Shown here: piece by piece, positions 24,907 through 34,054 of the stretch
Numbering within the stretch: position 1 is the stretch's first letter
How the letters are laid out: every line of letters starts with the position of its first letter
NCBI RefSeq assembly: GCF_900177425.1
Contig: NZ_LT840184.1
Span: 5,286,014-5,350,013, forward strand
Direction of reading: 5' to 3'
DNA: 64,000 bases
Source: Paenibacillus uliginis N3/975
Lineage (GTDB): Bacteria > Bacillota > Bacilli > Paenibacillales > Paenibacillaceae
Notes under the pieces: model-generated
What the model was told of the DNA's origin: nothing
Databases searched by the model: none
What the model saw: the letters and a program-made list of their open reading frames with translations, nothing else
Translations under genes and position numbers: made by a program

Positions 24907-25521
24907 TTATGCAAACTTCTCCTTGAACCAGGCAGCCGCAGCCACCACCTCAGTACGACTCAGCTGGTGTCCGCCATGCTCCCAATTAACCAGGGCATCA
25001 GCACCGGCTCCGGTCAACAGCGAAGCAAGATCCTCTGTTTCCTGTGGAGGGCACATCATATCGCGCTGTCCTGCTGCAATAAACACTGGTACACCTGCCA
25101 GATCTGGCAGCTCTTTATCTCTCAGCGGCACCATCGGGTGATGCAGTACAGCACCCTGCAGCGTACCCCCGTAATGAAAGAGCAAGCTGGCCGCGATATT
25201 CGCGCCGTTGGAATATCCTACAGCAACTACACGACTCCGGTCGAAGCCGTATTGTGCTGCCGCGTCATCGATAAAAGCCTTTAAATCCTTCGTACGCTGG
25301 ATCAGATCCTCTACATCAAATACCCCTTCAGACAATCTCCTGAAAAAGCGTGGCATACCGTTTTCCAGTACATTTCCCCGGACGCCAAGCAGATTTGAAG
25401 TCGGGGAGATGATCTCCCCGAGCGGTAGAAGATCCTGCTCATTCCCACCAGTGCCATGAAGCAGCAGAAGCGTTGGGGCCTCAGCCGACGTTCCCTGCCG
25501 GTATATATGATGATGCTCCAT
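24907..25521 (-). CDS. Carboxylesterase/hydrolase, MhqD-like
   Basis: 204 residues of the alpha/beta hydrolase fold, phospholipase/carboxylesterase group. Visible: LLLLHGTGGNEQDLLPL oxyanion part, nucleophile VAVGYSNGANIAASLLFHYG, acid AAGQRDMMCPPQET, and His in EHGGHQLS. Such proteins in B. subtilis (MhqD) are induced by hydroquinones. The start ATG 25521 has AAAGGAG at 9 nt; the ATG at 25530 abuts the same site and is rejected. A 14-bp palindrome over the -35 suggests a MarR/MhqR-type repressor. Substrate unknown. Confidence 0.82.
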   Translation of the reverse strand: MEHHHIYRQGTSAEAPTLLLLHGTGGNEQDLLPLGEIISPTSNLLGVRGNVLENGMPRFFRRLSEGVFDVEDLIQRTKDLKAFIDDAAAQYGFDRSRVVAVGYSNGANIAASLLFHYGGTLQGAVLHHPMVPLRDKELPDLAGVPVFIAAGQRDMMCPPQETEDLASLLTGAGADALVNWEHGGHQLSRTEVVAAAAWFKEKFA

Positions 25522-25599
25522 ATTAAACATCTCCTTTCAGAACTTGTACCCTGAACATAACTACCCTTAATATTATTATCCTAACAGTCCTCGATATTG

Positions 25600-25613
25600 T
25601 CTTAATATTAAGA
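25600..25613 (-). promoter_or_regulatory. Palindrome over the mhqD-like promoter
   Basis: TCTTAATATTAAGA is a perfect 14-bp palindrome. On the minus strand it touches a -35-like AAGACA that is 17 bp from GATAAT. A MarR-type operator (MhqR or YodB kind) is plausible because B. subtilis mhqD is MhqR-regulated; no protein is identified here. Confidence 0.4.
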
Positions 25614-25693
25614 TTCTTCATTCTATATTACCATGTTTGAAGAAAAAAGCAACCCGTATCTACCACCGTGCTATTTATCTTTATAAATAGGAA

Positions 25694-25721
25694 AAGACCC
25701 TCCAAATCCATGGAAGGTCTT
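25694..25721 (-). terminator. Terminator after the serine hydrolase gene
   Basis: Stem AAGACCCTCC / GGAAGGTCTT with one mismatch around 8 nt, followed by TTTTCC on the minus strand. The remainder of 25522-25889 holds no gene apart from the mhqD-like promoter. Confidence 0.75.
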
Positions 25722-25889
25722 CTCTCTTCTTTATATATTTTATCTATAAATACCGTACGTGTTCCCCCGTAACTCCCTTATTATATCAAAAGATAAATCT
25801 CGTGTCAGCTTATGTTTTGGGTGTTATCACAAAAATTTCTCAGTTCATTTAGACATTGTTCCATATCGAGTGTTACATCTAATCTTGAA

Positions 25890-27029
25890 TCAGGTTCTTA
25901 CCGCAGCCGTTAACGCGTTGTGCACACGAGCTCGAAGGGATGCAACACTTCCGCTGCGCCCTCCATAGACCCGATTCGTCAGCAGAACGGCAGCGAGATC
26001 ATGATCGGGATCAATCCACAGACTCGTGCCGGTAAACCCCGTGTGTCCATAGCTTCGTGTACTCATCCAATCGCCGGATGCATCCATCCGGTCTCCCTTA
26101 AGAACCCAGCCGAGTCCCCTGTTCGCGTCTGGAATTCCGATGGTATGACTTTGTATAGACATTCCCACTGCAGCCCGGGACAAAATACGCTGGTATTGTG
26201 CACTTCCCGAAGGAGTAGAGGAATCATCCGGGACCAGACCGCCTTCCTGCCACATCCGCGCATAACGTGCTAGATCACCCGCACTTGCGAACAATCCGGC
26301 GTGCCCACACGCCCCTCCTAACGCACGTGCCTTCTCATCATGCACGACTCCGCATAAATGTCCCCCGAACTCGTCGTCATACTCTGTTGCCGCACAACGA
26401 CTCTTGGAATCAATAATCGGAGAAAACGCGGTTCTTTTCATTCCCAGTGGCTCAAAAATCCGGATTCTAGCGGCTTCATCAATCGGCATCCCGAGCACTT
26501 CCTCAACAAGACGTCCCAGTATCAAATAACCTAAATCACTGTATACAACTGCAGTCTGCGGCTCTCTCTGGAGCGCCACTTGGTTTATAGCCTCCCACAT
26601 CCGCTCCATGCTCCAGCCATGCGAATGAAGGTTCATATCCGCCTGTAAACCGGACGTATGGGTCAACAGCTGTCCGACCGTTACCTCTTCCTTACCCGCT
26701 GCTCCAAATTCAGGAAGCCACGATGATATCGTGGTTCCAAGCGCTAAAATCCCCTCGTCAATAAGACTCAGAATAAGCGGCAGTGTAACTACAACTTTGG
26801 TTAACGACGCACAATCATATAGCGTGTCCTCTTGCACATGCATCCGCTGTTCCGGATTGGCGTAACCGGTTGTATACATCCATTCCCGACCGCGATACAC
26901 GACTGCAAGCACCGCCCCCGGTGCTGTACCGGCTTCAATTTCCCGATCAATGGCTCTGCAAGCAGCCTTCACACTATCCGGTTCAAGCTCAAGTGTTTCC
27001 GCACCCTCTTCAATATAATCAAGAGACAT
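25890..27029 (-). CDS. Serine hydrolase of the beta-lactamase (class C/PBP-like) family
   Basis: 379 residues. Active-site SxxK tetrad SLTK in YDCASLTKVVVTLP (Ser about 76), tyrosine motif VVYSDLGYLILGRLVEEV (YxN-like, about 163), and HTGFTGTSLWIDPD for the third motif, as in the class C beta-lactamase/esterase family. No signal peptide, so it is probably cytoplasmic and an esterase or peptidase rather than a beta-lactamase. GGGGGATC precedes the ATG. It is divergent from the CGTase gene. Substrate unknown. Confidence 0.88.
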   Translation of the reverse strand: MSLDYIEEGAETLELEPDSVKAACRAIDREIEAGTAPGAVLAVVYRGREWMYTTGYANPEQRMHVQEDTLYDCASLTKVVVTLPLILSLIDEGILALGTTISSWLPEFGAAGKEEVTVGQLLTHTSGLQADMNLHSHGWSMERMWEAINQVALQREPQTAVVYSDLGYLILGRLVEEVLGMPIDEAARIRIFEPLGMKRTAFSPIIDSKSRCAATEYDDEFGGHLCGVVHDEKARALGGACGHAGLFASAGDLARYARMWQEGGLVPDDSSTPSGSAQYQRILSRAAVGMSIQSHTIGIPDANRGLGWVLKGDRMDASGDWMSTRSYGHTGFTGTSLWIDPDHDLAAVLLTNRVYGGRSGSVASLRARVHNALTAAVRT

Positions 27030-27102
27030 CGTGATCCCCCTTCACTTAATTTCGTGTTCGCCTGTTATTTTTAAATCTTCTCATCATATTTTAACAGCTG
27101 CA

Positions 27103-27132
27103 TTGACAATTGAATACGCTTGCATATAAAAT
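27103..27132 (+). promoter_or_regulatory. CGTase promoter
   Basis: TTGACA at 27103-27108, then TATAAA at 27125-27130 (16-bp spacer) or TAAAAT at 27127-27132 (18-bp). Transcription would begin near 27138, giving a leader of about 200 nt before the CGTase start. Confidence 0.65.
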
Positions 27133-27199
27133 GTTCTTGAAATCAAGCAATTCATAGAATTTAAGGGCTATGCCTTCTTCAACCTTAACGGTTAAGAAC

Positions 27200-27236
27200 A
27201 ACCCCGGTTTCTCTTCTGAGATGCCGGGGTTTTTTG
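27200..27236 (+). terminator. Terminator inside the CGTase leader (possible attenuator)
   Basis: Stem AACCCCGG / CCGGGGTT, 16-nt loop, T6 run. It lies about 60-100 nt past the predicted transcription start and about 105 nt before the CGTase ATG, between divergent genes, so it has no upstream plus-strand gene to serve. An alternative pairing TTAAGG / CCTTAA just upstream (27160-27190) might compete. Confidence 0.65.
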
Positions 27237-27341
27237 TAACTTTTTATGGAGGTGATGCAGTCAAGGTGTTTATTTCACCGGATTCAAATTGTTCAACATA
27301 TCCACTGCGAAACTACATGTTATCAAAGGAGGTATTAACTA

Positions 27342-29483
27342 ATGAACAAGTTTACCAAGGTAACAGCCGCAATAACCCTCGCTTTATCCCTTTCACTCAG
27401 TATGTTTACAACCGCTCAAGCGGCACCTGACACCGCTGTATCCAACAAACAGAATTTCAGCACGGACGTTATTTATCAAATCTTTACGGACCGCTTCTCA
27501 GATGGCAATACCGCCAACAACCCAACGGGGTCAGCCTTTGATGGAACATGCACCAATTTGAGACTGTACTGCGGCGGCGATTGGCAGGGTATCATCAACA
27601 AGATTAACGACGGTTATCTCACCGGTATGGGCATCACCGCGATCTGGATCTCACAGCCGGTAGAGAATATTTATAGCGTGATCAACTATTCCGGTGTCAA
27701 CAACACCGCTTATCACGGTTACTGGGCAAGAGATTTCAAGAAAACGAATCCAGCCTATGGCACAATAGCAGATTTTAATAATCTCATTGCTGCCGCCCAT
27801 GCCAAGAACATCAAAGTCGTCATCGACTTCGCACCGAATCATACATCACCTGCTTCCTCCGACCAACCTTCATTCGCAGAGAACGGCAAACTCTATAACA
27901 ACGGCACTCTACTCGGCGGCTATACCAACGATACACAAAATTGGTTTCACCATAATGGAGGCACCGATTTCTCCACCACCGAAAATGGCATTTACAAGAA
28001 CCTCTATGATCTTGCCGATCTGAATCATAACAACAGCACGATTGATACATATATGAAGGATGCAATCAAAATGTGGCTTGATCTCGGCATTGACGGTATC
28101 CGGGTTGACGCTGTGAAGCACATGCCTTTCGGCTGGCAAAAAAACTTCATGTCCTCCATCAATAACTACAAACCCGTGTTTACTTTCGGTGAATGGTTCC
28201 TGGGTGTTAATGAGGTCAGCGCAGAGAATCATAAGTTCGCGAACGAAACCGGTATGAGTCTGCTCGATTTTCGATTTGCCCAGAAGGTTCGCGAGGTATT
28301 CCGTGACAACACGGACACTATGTATGGCTTAAAGTCCATGTTGGAAGGATCGGCCAGTGACTATGCCCAGGTGGACGATCAGGTTACCTTCATCGATAAC
28401 CACGACATGGAGCGTTTCCACAACTCCAGCGCGAATAAGCGCAAGCTTGAGCAAGCACTCGCCTTCACGCTCACCTCTCGGGGTGTTCCTGCTATTTACT
28501 ATGGAACGGAACAATACATGTCTGGTGGAACAGACCCGAACAACCGGGCACGAATTCCTTCATTCTCAACAAGTACAACCGCATACAATGTCATTAAAAA
28601 GCTGGCTCCGCTGCGCAAAACAAATCCAGCCATTGCTTACGGCTCCACGCAAGAGCGCTGGATCAATAACGATTTTCTTATATTTGAGCGCAAATTCGGC
28701 AGCAGCGTCGCTATTGTAGCAGTCAACCGCAACCTGTCGTCCTCCGCTTCCATCACCGGCCTTGCCACATCCCTTCCTGCAGGAACTTACGCTGATGTGC
28801 TCGGCGGCACACTAAACGGTGGCGCAATTACCGCCCTTAGCGGCGGTGCCGTTAACAACTTTACGCTTGCTGCAGGTGCAACGGCTGTATGGCAATACAC
28901 AACTGCCCAGTCTACACCGGTTATCGGTCATGTCGGTCCAATGATGGCTAAGGCAGGCACAACGGTCACCATTGACGGAAGGGGCTTCGGATCGACCAAA
29001 GGAACGGTCTATTTCGGCACAACAGCTGTAACGGGAAGCAACATTACCACATGGGAAGACAGCCAGATTAAAGTGAATATTCCGGCGGTAACCCCAGGAC
29101 TGTATAATATCAAAATCGCAAATTCAGCCGGAACCGCAAGCAATGTATATGATAACTTCGAAATTCTGACCGGCGATCAGGTTAGTGTCCGATTTGTCGT
29201 GAACAACGCAACCACTGTTCCTGGTCAAAATGTTTATCTCTCAGGCAATGTAAGTGAAATGGGCAATTGGGAACCAACCAAAGCGATAGGCCCGATATAT
29301 AATCAAGTTATCTACAGTTACCCGACTTGGTACTATGACGTCAGTGTTCCTGCAGGTAAAACAATTGAATTCAAGTTTCTGAAAAAGAACGGCTCTACGG
29401 TCACATGGGAAGGCGGTGCCAACCATTCTTTCACAGCTCCTGCCAGCGGTACTGCAACCGTCAACGTAAACTGGCAGCCTTAA
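27342..29483 (+). CDS. cgt: Cyclomaltodextrin glucanotransferase (CGTase), secreted
   Basis: 713 residues; a GH13 enzyme that converts starch to cyclodextrins outside the cell. A signal peptide spans about 1-27 (cleavage after TTAQA). Catalytic residues: Asp nucleophile in DGIRVDAVKHMPFGW, acid/base Glu in VFTFGEWFLGVNEVS, and Asp in FIDNHDMERF. Domains A/B (about 30-430), C (430-525), the IPT/TIG domain D (about 527-610, IGHVGPMMAKAGTTVTIDGR), and a C-terminal CBM20 starch-binding domain E (about 611-713). It closely matches the Bacillus circulans/Paenibacillus CGTases as I remember them, with the tyrosine of DLYDLADLNHN at the central subsite, hence probably a beta-type. Excellent AAAGGAGGT ribosome site. 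A maltodextrin importer follows 2.3 kb away. Confidence 0.96.
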   Translation: MNKFTKVTAAITLALSLSLSMFTTAQAAPDTAVSNKQNFSTDVIYQIFTDRFSDGNTANNPTGSAFDGTCTNLRLYCGGDWQGIINKINDGYLTGMGITAIWISQPVENIYSVINYSGVNNTAYHGYWARDFKKTNPAYGTIADFNNLIAAAHAKNIKVVIDFAPNHTSPASSDQPSFAENGKLYNNGTLLGGYTNDTQNWFHHNGGTDFSTTENGIYKNLYDLADLNHNNSTIDTYMKDAIKMWLDLGIDGIRVDAVKHMPFGWQKNFMSSINNYKPVFTFGEWFLGVNEVSAENHKFANETGMSLLDFRFAQKVREVFRDNTDTMYGLKSMLEGSASDYAQVDDQVTFIDNHDMERFHNSSANKRKLEQALAFTLTSRGVPAIYYGTEQYMSGGTDPNNRARIPSFSTSTTAYNVIKKLAPLRKTNPAIAYGSTQERWINNDFLIFERKFGSSVAIVAVNRNLSSSASITGLATSLPAGTYADVLGGTLNGGAITALSGGAVNNFTLAAGATAVWQYTTAQSTPVIGHVGPMMAKAGTTVTIDGRGFGSTKGTVYFGTTAVTGSNITTWEDSQIKVNIPAVTPGLYNIKIANSAGTASNVYDNFEILTGDQVSVRFVVNNATTVPGQNVYLSGNVSEMGNWEPTKAIGPIYNQVIYSYPTWYYDVSVPAGKTIEFKFLKKNGSTVTWEGGANHSFTAPASGTATVNVNWQP

Positions 29484-29489
29484 TATGAG

Positions 29490-29526
29490 AAGAGCAGTTC
29501 CGGAATTCCGGACTGCTCTTTCTTTT
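29490..29526. terminator. Bidirectional terminator between cgt and lysR gene
   Basis: Stem AAGAGCAGTTCCGG / CCGGACTGCTCTT (one mismatch), with T-runs on both sides; ends cgt and the convergent LysR gene. Confidence 0.85.
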
Positions 29527-29542
29527 TATTCTATAGGCGATA

Positions 29543-30439
29543 TCACAATTCGTATTTGAGCTTATTCATAAATCTTTTGGAAATATGGGATGTGTTCTTT
29601 CCTTTGGGACTAACCCATCCGTAATATACCGGCTCCTTACCTGGCAGATCTAAATCAACCGTAACGATATTACTGTCTCTATTATCATCATAGCTATGAA
29701 ATGAATAGTCGAGTCCAAGGGTTATTGCCAGACCTTCATTAACTGCATTATCAATAGCCTGTGTATTATTAGTGATGAACAGAATATCCAGGTTTCCGTA
29801 CACGGATATGAAGTCTGTAACAATATCACGAATCTGTTCATCATCGTACAAGACAAACGTCTGGTTGACCAACTGATCAGGAGTAACGGATTTCTTAAGC
29901 GATAATGGGGACCTGCTGTTTACGCCAACGACGATTTTCCCCTCCAATAGCCGTTCAAAAGATAACGCTTTGTACTTCCGCATCACATTTTCAGTTAGGA
30001 CGATTAATCCAGCGTCGATGTGATTGTGCTCGATATCATGCAAAATCTCCTTTGGTCCTTTTTCATAAACTTCGATCTTCACATTCGGATTTTCCCTCTT
30101 GAATTTTGCGATAACATCTACCAGAAGATGCATGGGACCCGGAATGGTTGCGATTTTAAGCCTACCGCTTAATTCATTGCTGAACGACTGAGCTTCTTCC
30201 CTCAACTCATGGAGCTTCATCAGCACCTCATTCGCTTTTTGGATAATAACCTGTCCTTCCGCGGTAGGTGTAGCGCCTGATCCCCGGGACCTCGTAAACA
30301 AGGTGATTCCTAACTCCGCTTCCATCGCTGAAATCGATTGGCTGATCGCCGATAATGTGACATGGGATTGCTGAGCGGCGCTTGTCAATGAACCGGTTTT
30401 GGCCACTTGTACAATATACTCCATTTGTTCAAGATTCAA
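29543..30439 (-). CDS. LysR-family transcriptional regulator
   Basis: 298 residues. N-terminal winged helix (about 1-60): MEYIVQVAKTGSLTSAAQQS, HVTLSAISQSISAMEAELG, followed by the periplasmic-binding-like effector domain (about 90-295, RLKIATIPGPMHLLVDVI). Start is TTG 30439, two bases after a GAGGTGGGGA site; an ATG six codons later is less well spaced. It is divergent from a short-chain dehydrogenase gene 155 bp away, the usual LysR layout, so the SDR is the likely target. Effector unknown. Confidence 0.9.
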   Translation of the reverse strand: MNLEQMEYIVQVAKTGSLTSAAQQSHVTLSAISQSISAMEAELGITLFTRSRGSGATPTAEGQVIIQKANEVLMKLHELREEAQSFSNELSGRLKIATIPGPMHLLVDVIAKFKRENPNVKIEVYEKGPKEILHDIEHNHIDAGLIVLTENVMRKYKALSFERLLEGKIVVGVNSRSPLSLKKSVTPDQLVNQTFVLYDDEQIRDIVTDFISVYGNLDILFITNNTQAIDNAVNEGLAITLGLDYSFHSYDDNRDSNIVTVDLDLPGKEPVYYGWVSPKGKNTSHISKRFMNKLKYEL

Positions 30440-30594
30440 ATCCCCACCTCAATTCAGTTCAATTCAACTTAACTAAACCTAATTATATTTAAATTTTAAT
30501 TAACACTACTCAATGTTACCATAATAATAGATTAAGAAAACGTATTCATTATTATCTCTAGTCACATGAATTATATATTAAGGAGGAATATCGA

Positions 30595-31344
30595 ATGTCT
30601 AATAAAAGAGTTGCTGTCATTACCGGCGCTGCCAGTGGAATAGGAAAAGAAACCGCATTGAAGTTTGCAAGCAAGGGCGATCAGGTCGTTGTGGCAGATT
30701 TCAATGAAGCTGCAGGAAACGAAACGGTTGCACAAATTCAAGCGGCTGGTGGAGAAGCTATCTTTGTCAAAACGGACGTGTCCAAGTATGAAGATGTGGA
30801 GACACTGGTCGAGAAAGCTGTAGAAACCTTTGGCAGAATCGATGTCATGTTCAACAATGCCGGTATCGGACGTATTACTCCCGTACTGGATCAGAATCTC
30901 GCGGACTACCACACTGTCATTAATGTCAACCAACATGGTGTGACTCACGGTATTATTGCAGCCGGTAAAAAAATGCGCGAGCTGTCTATCAAAGGTGTCA
31001 TCATCAATACAGCTTCGGTATTCGGCTTCCTGGCATCTCCCGGTACGTTTGCTTATCACGCTTCCAAAGGTGCCGTCATCATGATGACTAAATCTGCAGC
31101 ACTTGAAATGGCTCCATACGGCATCCGTGTTGTTGCAGTAGCTCCTGGCGCGGTGGATACTCCTATCATTCAAGGTTATAAGGATAATGGTATGGTAGAA
31201 TCGATGAAATCTAAAGTTATGGGTAACAAACTAACGCACCCGGAACAGATTGCCGACTCCGTATACCTGCTTACTCTTCCTGAAGCCAGTGCTATTAACG
31301 GCAGTGTAGTCATGGCTGACGAAGGATATGCTTCTTTTAAATAG
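30595..31344 (+). CDS. Short-chain dehydrogenase/reductase (SDR)
   Basis: 249 residues, classical SDR: cofactor motif TGAASGIGKETALKFASKGD (about 10-29), NNAG at about 87-90, catalytic Ser-Tyr-Lys with NTASVFGF and YHASKGAV (Tyr about 154, Lys 158), and PGAVDTPII. AAGGAGGA precedes the ATG at 8 nt. Divergent from the LysR gene. It is an NAD(P)H-linked oxidoreductase; no substrate can be inferred. Only a hairpin at 31549-31586 is found as a downstream terminator. Confidence 0.9.
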   Translation: MSNKRVAVITGAASGIGKETALKFASKGDQVVVADFNEAAGNETVAQIQAAGGEAIFVKTDVSKYEDVETLVEKAVETFGRIDVMFNNAGIGRITPVLDQNLADYHTVINVNQHGVTHGIIAAGKKMRELSIKGVIINTASVFGFLASPGTFAYHASKGAVIMMTKSAALEMAPYGIRVVAVAPGAVDTPIIQGYKDNGMVESMKSKVMGNKLTHPEQIADSVYLLTLPEASAINGSVVMADEGYASFK

Positions 31345-31548
31345 AGGGAATCTGTTTGGAAGACGCTACGAGTATGAACCGTTCCTACAATCGCTCTTGC
31401 CCCCGAATTTCTTGAATTATTCCTTGACGGATGAAATTCGGGGACAAAGGCGATCACTGCGTTTTTCCGGAATCGTTTCGTCCTCTCCGCTGCTTCGTGC
31501 GAGAACTCTTTAAAAACATAGGCAAATAAATATTGCGCATCCTAAAAA
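31345..31548. other. Intergenic region with long inverted repeat
   Basis: No gene seen. It holds an imperfect 22-nt inverted repeat (arms 31390-31411 and 31433-31454): ATCGC, TTG, then CCCCGAATTTC paired with GAAATTCGGGG, CAA and GCGAT. It has no T-run and looks like a structured RNA element or a repeat rather than a terminator. Confidence 0.6.
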
Positions 31549-31586
31549 ACGGTCGAGCCCTGGTTAATACCTGGGTCGACCGTTTT
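31549..31586. terminator. Terminator/hairpin after the SDR gene
   Basis: Stem AAAACGGTCGA / TCGACCGTTTT with a partially paired interior. It could end transcripts from either side. The stretch up to the malG terminator (31587-31716) shows no supported gene. Confidence 0.55.
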
Positions 31587-31716
31587 CGCTTCTTCTTTTT
31601 CCCCTGTCCGAAGGGGAGGATAGCGCCAACCGCAGTACCGCCATACCTATCGATCCGAATTGAAATCGCCCTACTAATTTCATATCCTTTGCCCCTCAAG
31701 TATGCGTTTAAGATAC

Positions 31717-31752
31717 AAAAGAGGCACAGCGATCTTTCACTGCTGTGCCTCT
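31717..31752 (-). terminator. Terminator of the malEFG operon
   Basis: Perfect stem GAGGCACAGC / GCTGTGCCTC around 11 nt, with CTCTTTTG on the minus strand, 46 nt past the malG stop. Confidence 0.88.
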
Positions 31753-31797
31753 CGATGTCTTAAATCTTTGTCTGATTTATTTGTTATGGAACTAGGA

Positions 31798-32643
31798 TTA
31801 TCCCTTGCTTGCCCCAGCTGTCATGCCGTCAACGAGCATCCGCTGCAGGAATACAAACAAGATTGTGATTGGCAGGGCGATCAGCACAGCTGCAGCCGCG
31901 AACAGTGTAAAGTTACTGTCCTGCTGGGAGTTAACAAGGTCCCACAGGCCGACAGCCAGTGTCCAGTTCTCCTTCGTCCGAAGCACTAGGCGGGCAAAGA
32001 TGAAATCCACCCAAGGGCCGACGAACAGGGTCAGACCCATATACGTAATCATCGGTTTGGACAATGGAAGAATAATTTTACGGAAAATTGCAAAATTCGT
32101 CGCACCGTCGATTTTTGCCGCTTCGTCCAGACTTCGTGGAATCGTATCAAGGAAGCCTTTCATAATGAGCGTTCCACCGAGCGGGGCCCCTGCTGCATAC
32201 ACGATGATCAGCGCCATGTGTGTGTTCAAAAGATCCAATGAGTTCAGCAAAATATACAGCGCGATCATACTCATAAAGCCAGGGAACATCCCCAGTACGA
32301 GAATGGTAGATAAAGCATTTTTCCGTCCTTTAAACCGGAAACGCGATACCGCGTAACTTGTCAGTAAGACAAGGAGTGTACCGATAACCGTAGTCAGAAC
32401 GGCAATTTTCAAGGTGTTCAAATACCAGGTGCCGAACATAAAGGTTTTTGAAGTAAACAATTCCTGATAATGCGCAATTGTAAAGCTCTCTGGAATAAGA
32501 GATTTGCTGTACAGTGATTTACCAGGACGGAAGGATGCAAGAACAACCCATAGTGCCGGATAGATACAGCAAATAGCGATGATGACCAACATAATATAAC
32601 TCGCCGTCAGACGAATGGTTTTCTTGAGCTTCTGTCCGATCAT
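31798..32643 (-). CDS. malG: Maltose/maltodextrin ABC transporter permease MalG-like
   Basis: 281 residues, six membrane helices. Inner-membrane permease that, with MalF, forms the channel of a maltodextrin importer. The cytoplasmic EAA loop contacting the ATPase is visible as SLDEAAKIDGATNFAIFRKI (about 168-187). It overlaps malF by 4 bp. No ATP-binding gene lies nearby; in Bacilli such carriers share the MsmX-type ATPase. A terminator follows. Classified as maltodextrin-type because of the MalE gene and the nearby CGTase. Confidence 0.9.
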   Translation of the reverse strand: MIGQKLKKTIRLTASYIMLVIIAICCIYPALWVVLASFRPGKSLYSKSLIPESFTIAHYQELFTSKTFMFGTWYLNTLKIAVLTTVIGTLLVLLTSYAVSRFRFKGRKNALSTILVLGMFPGFMSMIALYILLNSLDLLNTHMALIIVYAAGAPLGGTLIMKGFLDTIPRSLDEAAKIDGATNFAIFRKIILPLSKPMITYMGLTLFVGPWVDFIFARLVLRTKENWTLAVGLWDLVNSQQDSNFTLFAAAAVLIALPITILFVFLQRMLVDGMTAGASKG

Positions 32644-33953
32644 TGGATCATATCCTCCTCTTTAAATGATCTTGTGCGGCGGTAGTTGAAGATGGAGAAG
32701 GAAGCAATAATCAGGAAGATTATGATACCGATGGCCGATGCCATACTGTACCGCTGCTGATCAAGCGTCAATTTATACAGCCAGGTTACAAGCAGGTCTG
32801 TTGCCCCCGCATACTGATAGTCCCCGACAACCGGGTTTCCGTTTGTCAACAGGAAGATGGCGTTAAAGTTGTTGATATTACCTGCAAACTGAGTAATGAG
32901 TACAGGTGCCGTAGAGAACAAAATCATCGGGAGCGTAATAATTTTAAACTTCTGGAATCCGCTCGCGCCGTCTACATCGGCAGCTTCATAAAGATCCTTA
33001 GGAATCGTGGTAAGAACACTCATAACAAGCAGCATAGATACCGGAATACCTACCCACATGTTAACGACAATAACCGTTACCTTTGCCCAGAACGGATCGG
33101 TAAGCCATGGCAGGCCTTCCAAACCAAAATATCTCATATACTGGTTGATCGGTCCAAATTGTCCATTGAACATGTTACGCATAACGAGCAAAGAGATCAG
33201 CTGCGGAATCGCATAAGGAATAATAAGAATTACGCGCCATACGCCCTTGAAACGAATTCCTTTTTGCTGAATCAATAGCGCTACCAATACACCACCAAAA
33301 TAGGTAGTAACCGTAGCCAGAATCGCCCAGATAATCGTCCAAGTCAAAACACCAAAGAAGGTGTGACTCCATGATTTCAGAGCTACCAGATTTGTAAATG
33401 TCTCAAACCCAACCCAGTCAACAAGCTTGGCAGGAGGAAGGTTGTTCGGAGCTGAATAGTTCGTAAACGCCAGCATGACCATGAATATGATCGGCATAAT
33501 CGTAAAAAACAGAATCCCGAAAGCGGGAAGTGTCAAGAAGGATTGTGCAAACTTAATTTCAAAAATATAGTTAAGGGTCTCTCTAAACGTGTTAGGTTTT
33601 TCACCGTTGTCCCTTTGTTTTCCGGTATTATACGCATTTTTGATGTTCGCGTAGTAAGCAATAAGATATAGAGCAAGCAAAATCAAAGTGATGAGTCCTT
33701 CAATCAACAGATTGATGGAATGGTCACCCTCTACAAGCTTGGTTAAACCGTTTACTTTCTCGAAGTGGTTGCCGTTCTCGCCAAGTGTCGTAATCCCCCA
33801 CAAGGCGTCACCCAAATTATTAATAAAGAAGTACAAACTTGATATTCCTAAAGCGGTCAAAATGGCGCCTTTGATCCATTGGCGATTATAAAGCTGTCCG
33901 AATCCCATGCAAATGGCCGATAACACGGCTGCAGTCGTACGATGTTGACGCAT
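32640..33953 (-). CDS. malF: Maltose/maltodextrin ABC transporter permease MalF-like
   Basis: About 437 residues. The N-terminus carries extra membrane helices not found in simple sugar permeases, with a TM2/DUF5683-like motif GFGQLYNRQWIKGAIL (about 16-31), as in B. subtilis MdxF. The core permease (about 130-435) contains the EAA loop DLYEAADVDGASGFQKFKII. Start ATG 33953 is chosen because GGAGAGGAG lies upstream; a longer frame opens at GTG 33992. It is overlapped by malG by 4 bp and follows malE by about 100 nt. It builds the channel with MalG. Confidence 0.9.
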   Translation of the reverse strand: MRQHRTTAAVLSAICMGFGQLYNRQWIKGAILTALGISSLYFFINNLGDALWGITTLGENGNHFEKVNGLTKLVEGDHSINLLIEGLITLILLALYLIAYYANIKNAYNTGKQRDNGEKPNTFRETLNYIFEIKFAQSFLTLPAFGILFFTIMPIIFMVMLAFTNYSAPNNLPPAKLVDWVGFETFTNLVALKSWSHTFFGVLTWTIIWAILATVTTYFGGVLVALLIQQKGIRFKGVWRVILIIPYAIPQLISLLVMRNMFNGQFGPINQYMRYFGLEGLPWLTDPFWAKVTVIVVNMWVGIPVSMLLVMSVLTTIPKDLYEAADVDGASGFQKFKIITLPMILFSTAPVLITQFAGNINNFNAIFLLTNGNPVVGDYQYAGATDLLVTWLYKLTLDQQRYSMASAIGIIIFLIIASFSIFNYRRTRSFKEEDMIQ

Positions 33954-34054
33954 GCTCCATCCATTCTCCTCTCCGTATAATCGAGGAATCACCCGCCGGA
34001 CATCGACGGGTGAACATCATTTTTTAATAGTTTGTGTATGCTCTATTGTAAGAT

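Noticed and set aside
27170..27430. Short frame in the CGTase leader as a leader peptide gene
   Set aside because: Weak ribosome site and it overlaps the CGTase start in another frame; no run of regulatory codons. Kept only as a note in the finding on the leader.
31587..31716. Minus-strand 38-codon frame from an ATG near 31682 with GAGGGGCAAAGG upstream
   Set aside because: It ends inside the hairpin at 31549-31586 and its sequence shows no conserved or membrane pattern; not enough to call.
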